Notes under the pieces: generated by a model | Told to the model about the DNA's origin: nothing | The model's input: only the letters and a program-made list of their open reading frames with translations | The model's database searches: none | Program-made: the position numbers and the translations under genes | Shown here: in pieces, positions 16,192 to 17,684 of the stretch | Layout of the letters: every line of letters begins with the position of its first letter | How positions within the stretch are numbered: the stretch's first letter is position 1 | From: Triparma columacea | Lineage: Eukaryota; Sar; Bolidophyceae; Parmales; Triparmaceae | Direction: 5' to 3' | Length of the DNA stretch: 17,684 nucleotides | NCBI GenBank assembly: GCA_030267965.1 | Contig: BRYA01000677.1 | Location: 1,707 to 19,390 of the forward strand

Positions 16192-16878
16192 ATGGATCCC
16201 AAAAAAGGCATTCCAATACTCTCGGGAACAAGCATCCTTTCTCATATCCCCTCTACAACAACATCATTGATTCTATCAGCAAATATATGCCCACGTTCTC
16301 CTTATAATACTTTATCCTCAGGCCTTCTTATCATAAAATCCTCAAAATCCTCCAAAAACTCACAAAATGCATCATCATCCACTTCCCAATCCGATGGTGA
16401 TGCTCATGAGGTCTCCATTACTCTCAAGACTTCCCGTCCCTCTCTGACTCCTTATCCCGGTCAGGAGCTTGTTTGTCTTTACAAGTCCACATCGCCCTCC
16501 CCTACACATTACACCCTCCTTGTCCCCTCCATCCCTGACTATACCTTTCTCCTCCCCCCCCTCTCCTTCAACTCTGCCACCAAGCGGAACCGCCCGATCC
16601 TCAAGTTCGGGGACGTCCTCTTCTGCAAGGTGCTGTCCGTGGAGGAGGGCGTCGTTATCCTCACATGCGACGACGGCTCAAGGAAGGATTACCTGTCCCC
16701 TGACACTCTCTATGGCGTCCTCTCAGGGGGTTTCCTGCTGCCAGACCTAACGATGAAAGACGTGAAGAGGATGGGGAAGGAGGGAAGGAAGATCGAGGCT
16801 GCTGTGGGGGGCAACAGGGCGGCCTGGGTCAAGGGGGAAGTATTTGGGAACCCTAAAAAGAAGCAACGGAACTCGTGA
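16192..16878 (+). CDS. RRP40: Exosome complex component RRP40
   Basis: RRP40 (EXOSC3) is one of three S1/KH cap subunits of the RNA exosome, which processes and degrades RNA 3' to 5' in nucleus and cytoplasm. The ORF is 228 aa from the ATG at 16192 in one exon, close to the yeast length. The family signature SFNSATKRNRP is at about 125-135, within the S1 domain (about 84-165: the VCLY strand, then LKFGDVLFCKVLSV and LTCDDGSRK). It is followed by GVLSGGFLLPDL and a KH-type domain (about 168-216, IEAAVGGNRAAWVKGE). The usual GxNG of Rrp40 KH domains appears here as GGNR. The N-terminal exosome domain (1-80) is Ser-rich and divergent. The 5' third is clearly more AT-rich than the rest. The C-terminus is basic (PKKKQRNS). 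Convergent with the partial gene at the window end. Confidence 0.92.
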   Translation: MDPKKGIPILSGTSILSHIPSTTTSLILSANICPRSPYNTLSSGLLIIKSSKSSKNSQNASSSTSQSDGDAHEVSITLKTSRPSLTPYPGQELVCLYKSTSPSPTHYTLLVPSIPDYTFLLPPLSFNSATKRNRPILKFGDVLFCKVLSVEEGVVILTCDDGSRKDYLSPDTLYGVLSGGFLLPDLTMKDVKRMGKEGRKIEAAVGGNRAAWVKGEVFGNPKKKQRNS

Positions 16879-17329
16879 GCTTTTCGCAGCCAGGTGAGAC
16901 TCTGCCCCTCCCCGTCCTCCCCCGCCCCTGCCCCCCCATGCCCCCCCAAACATCAAAACCCGATGAAGAAAGACCAAGGAAACAAATGTTCTACATGAGA
17001 TTACGAACGCCCAGTGGAGACCCCACTGCAGCAATGGAGACTGTTTTTTTGCTAGATAGTATCTGAGGGTTGCTTTCCCCCCCCCCCCTCTTCGTCTCCC
17101 CTCCCTACCCTGCTCTGACAACCCCCTCCTCTCCTTTCCCCTTCTCCCACCACACCAGCAGTGTGTGTTAACCTGAAAAATAATAGAAATGTTGTTCTGT
17201 ATGGTATTTCTCTTTTCTTCTTCCGTTCTCTACCCTCCTCCCCTCCCCTCCTCCCCTCCCCTCCCCTCCTCCTCCACCTTTCCAACTGCGCTCGAGCCGA
17301 GAAATATCAATTGTACATCTCCTGCTCCA
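16879..17329. other. Convergent intergenic region with polypyrimidine tracts
   Basis: These 451 bp lie between the RRP40 stop and the stop of the partial gene. They hold a C12-type run near 17078-17089 and an extended pyrimidine tract at about 17233-17280. Neither strand has a recognisable gene; open frames here are low-complexity Pro/Ser or Gly/Arg strings. Confidence 0.65.
17233..17276. repeat. Polypyrimidine/polypurine tract of CTCCC units
   Basis: The + strand is an almost uninterrupted C/T run built from CCTCC and CCCCTCCC words (about 44 bp), with near-mirror symmetry. Such tracts can form triplex (H-DNA). It lies in a convergent 3'-3' region. Confidence 0.75.
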
Positions 17330-17684
17330 TCAATCCTCATCGTCGCTGTCCACCAGCGTCAGCCCCTTCTCTAGCACGAAGCTCCTCCTCTGCGTCCTCT
17401 TCTTCCCTCTCACCTCCGAAACCCCCCCTTCCCCGCTAGTATTCCCGATCCTATCGTCCAGCCCCCCCCCCCCGTCGCTCCTCCCGCTCAGGGACCTCTG
17501 TTTAGACCCGTGCTTGGGAGTGTCCGCAAGCATCAAGTTCATGTCCTCCGCCATCCTCTTAAGCTCCTCCTCGACATTATGGAGGTCGATCTCCTTACCC
17601 TCGACTTCACTGTCCTCCTTCATCTCCTTCTCGGAGGCCTGGCGGTCCCAGAAGTCCTCGGCACCCTTGATCTGACCGAAGCTA
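17330..17684 (-). CDS. C-terminal part of an unidentified protein
   Basis: The reverse frame is open from the window edge to the TGA at 17332-17330, giving at least 117 residues; the start lies outside the window. It begins SFGQIKGAEDFWDRQASEKE and continues into a charged helix (NVEEELKRMAEDMNLMLAD) that could be a short coiled coil. A Gly/Ser-rich, probably disordered stretch with basic KKRTQRRS follows, and the end is acidic (LTLVDSDDED). I do not recognise the family. Codon bias is G/C-ending as in the neighbours, supporting real coding. The short acidic end resembles C-terminal tails of nuclear proteins, but no function is claimed. Confidence 0.6.
   Translation of the reverse strand, partial: SFGQIKGAEDFWDRQASEKEMKEDSEVEGKEIDLHNVEEELKRMAEDMNLMLADTPKHGSKQRSLSGRSDGGGGLDDRIGNTSGEGGVSEVRGKKRTQRRSFVLEKGLTLVDSDDED

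Overview
The window is nuclear DNA from a eukaryotic alga, most likely a photosynthetic stramenopile (diatom, bolidophyte or pelagophyte type). Genes are compact, and several are split by short GT-AG introns (71-299 nt). The key clue is an FKBP precursor at 3253-4099. It has a hydrophobic signal peptide ending in a Ser-Gln-Ala-Phe site, the 'ASAFAP'-like signature of plastids bounded by four membranes. A second, lumen-type signal ending Ala-Asn-Ala follows. The lineage call is inference; no rRNA or organelle marker is present.

Layout, left to right: 3' half of a DDX49/Dbp8 RNA helicase (+, 163-1290); M17 leucyl aminopeptidase (-, 1354-3177); thylakoid-lumen FKBP isomerase (+, 3253-4099) with a head-to-tail partial copy of its last exon (4120-4353); five-finger C2H2 protein (-, 4666-5634) with two decayed fingers beyond its stop; ankyrin/MYND protein (+, 5853-7034); predicted PfkB kinase-HAD phosphatase fusion (-, 7257-8827); small Cys-rich protein with a histone-H1-like tail (+, 9104-9484); four-exon lipin-type phosphatidate phosphatase (+, 10066-12784); membrane-anchored short-chain dehydrogenase (-, 12837-13928); AT-rich spacer (13929-14876); two-exon TLC-domain membrane protein (-, 14877-16003); exosome subunit RRP40 (+, 16192-16878); and the C-terminal end of an unidentified protein (-, 17330-17684).

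The genes form no operon or single pathway. They are mostly housekeeping genes in an almost strictly alternating strand order, with convergent gaps as short as 52 bp and a divergent gap of only 75 bp. Loose themes are RNA processing (DDX49, RRP40) and membrane lipid metabolism (lipin, TLC protein, possibly the SDR).

I see no CRISPR array, transposase, virus, rRNA or tRNA. The most interesting signals are the FKBP exon duplication whose substitutions fall mostly at third codon positions, the fossil zinc fingers, the kinase-phosphatase fusion joined by one 71-nt intron, a roughly 20% GC island, and a strong phase-2 bias among the inferred introns.
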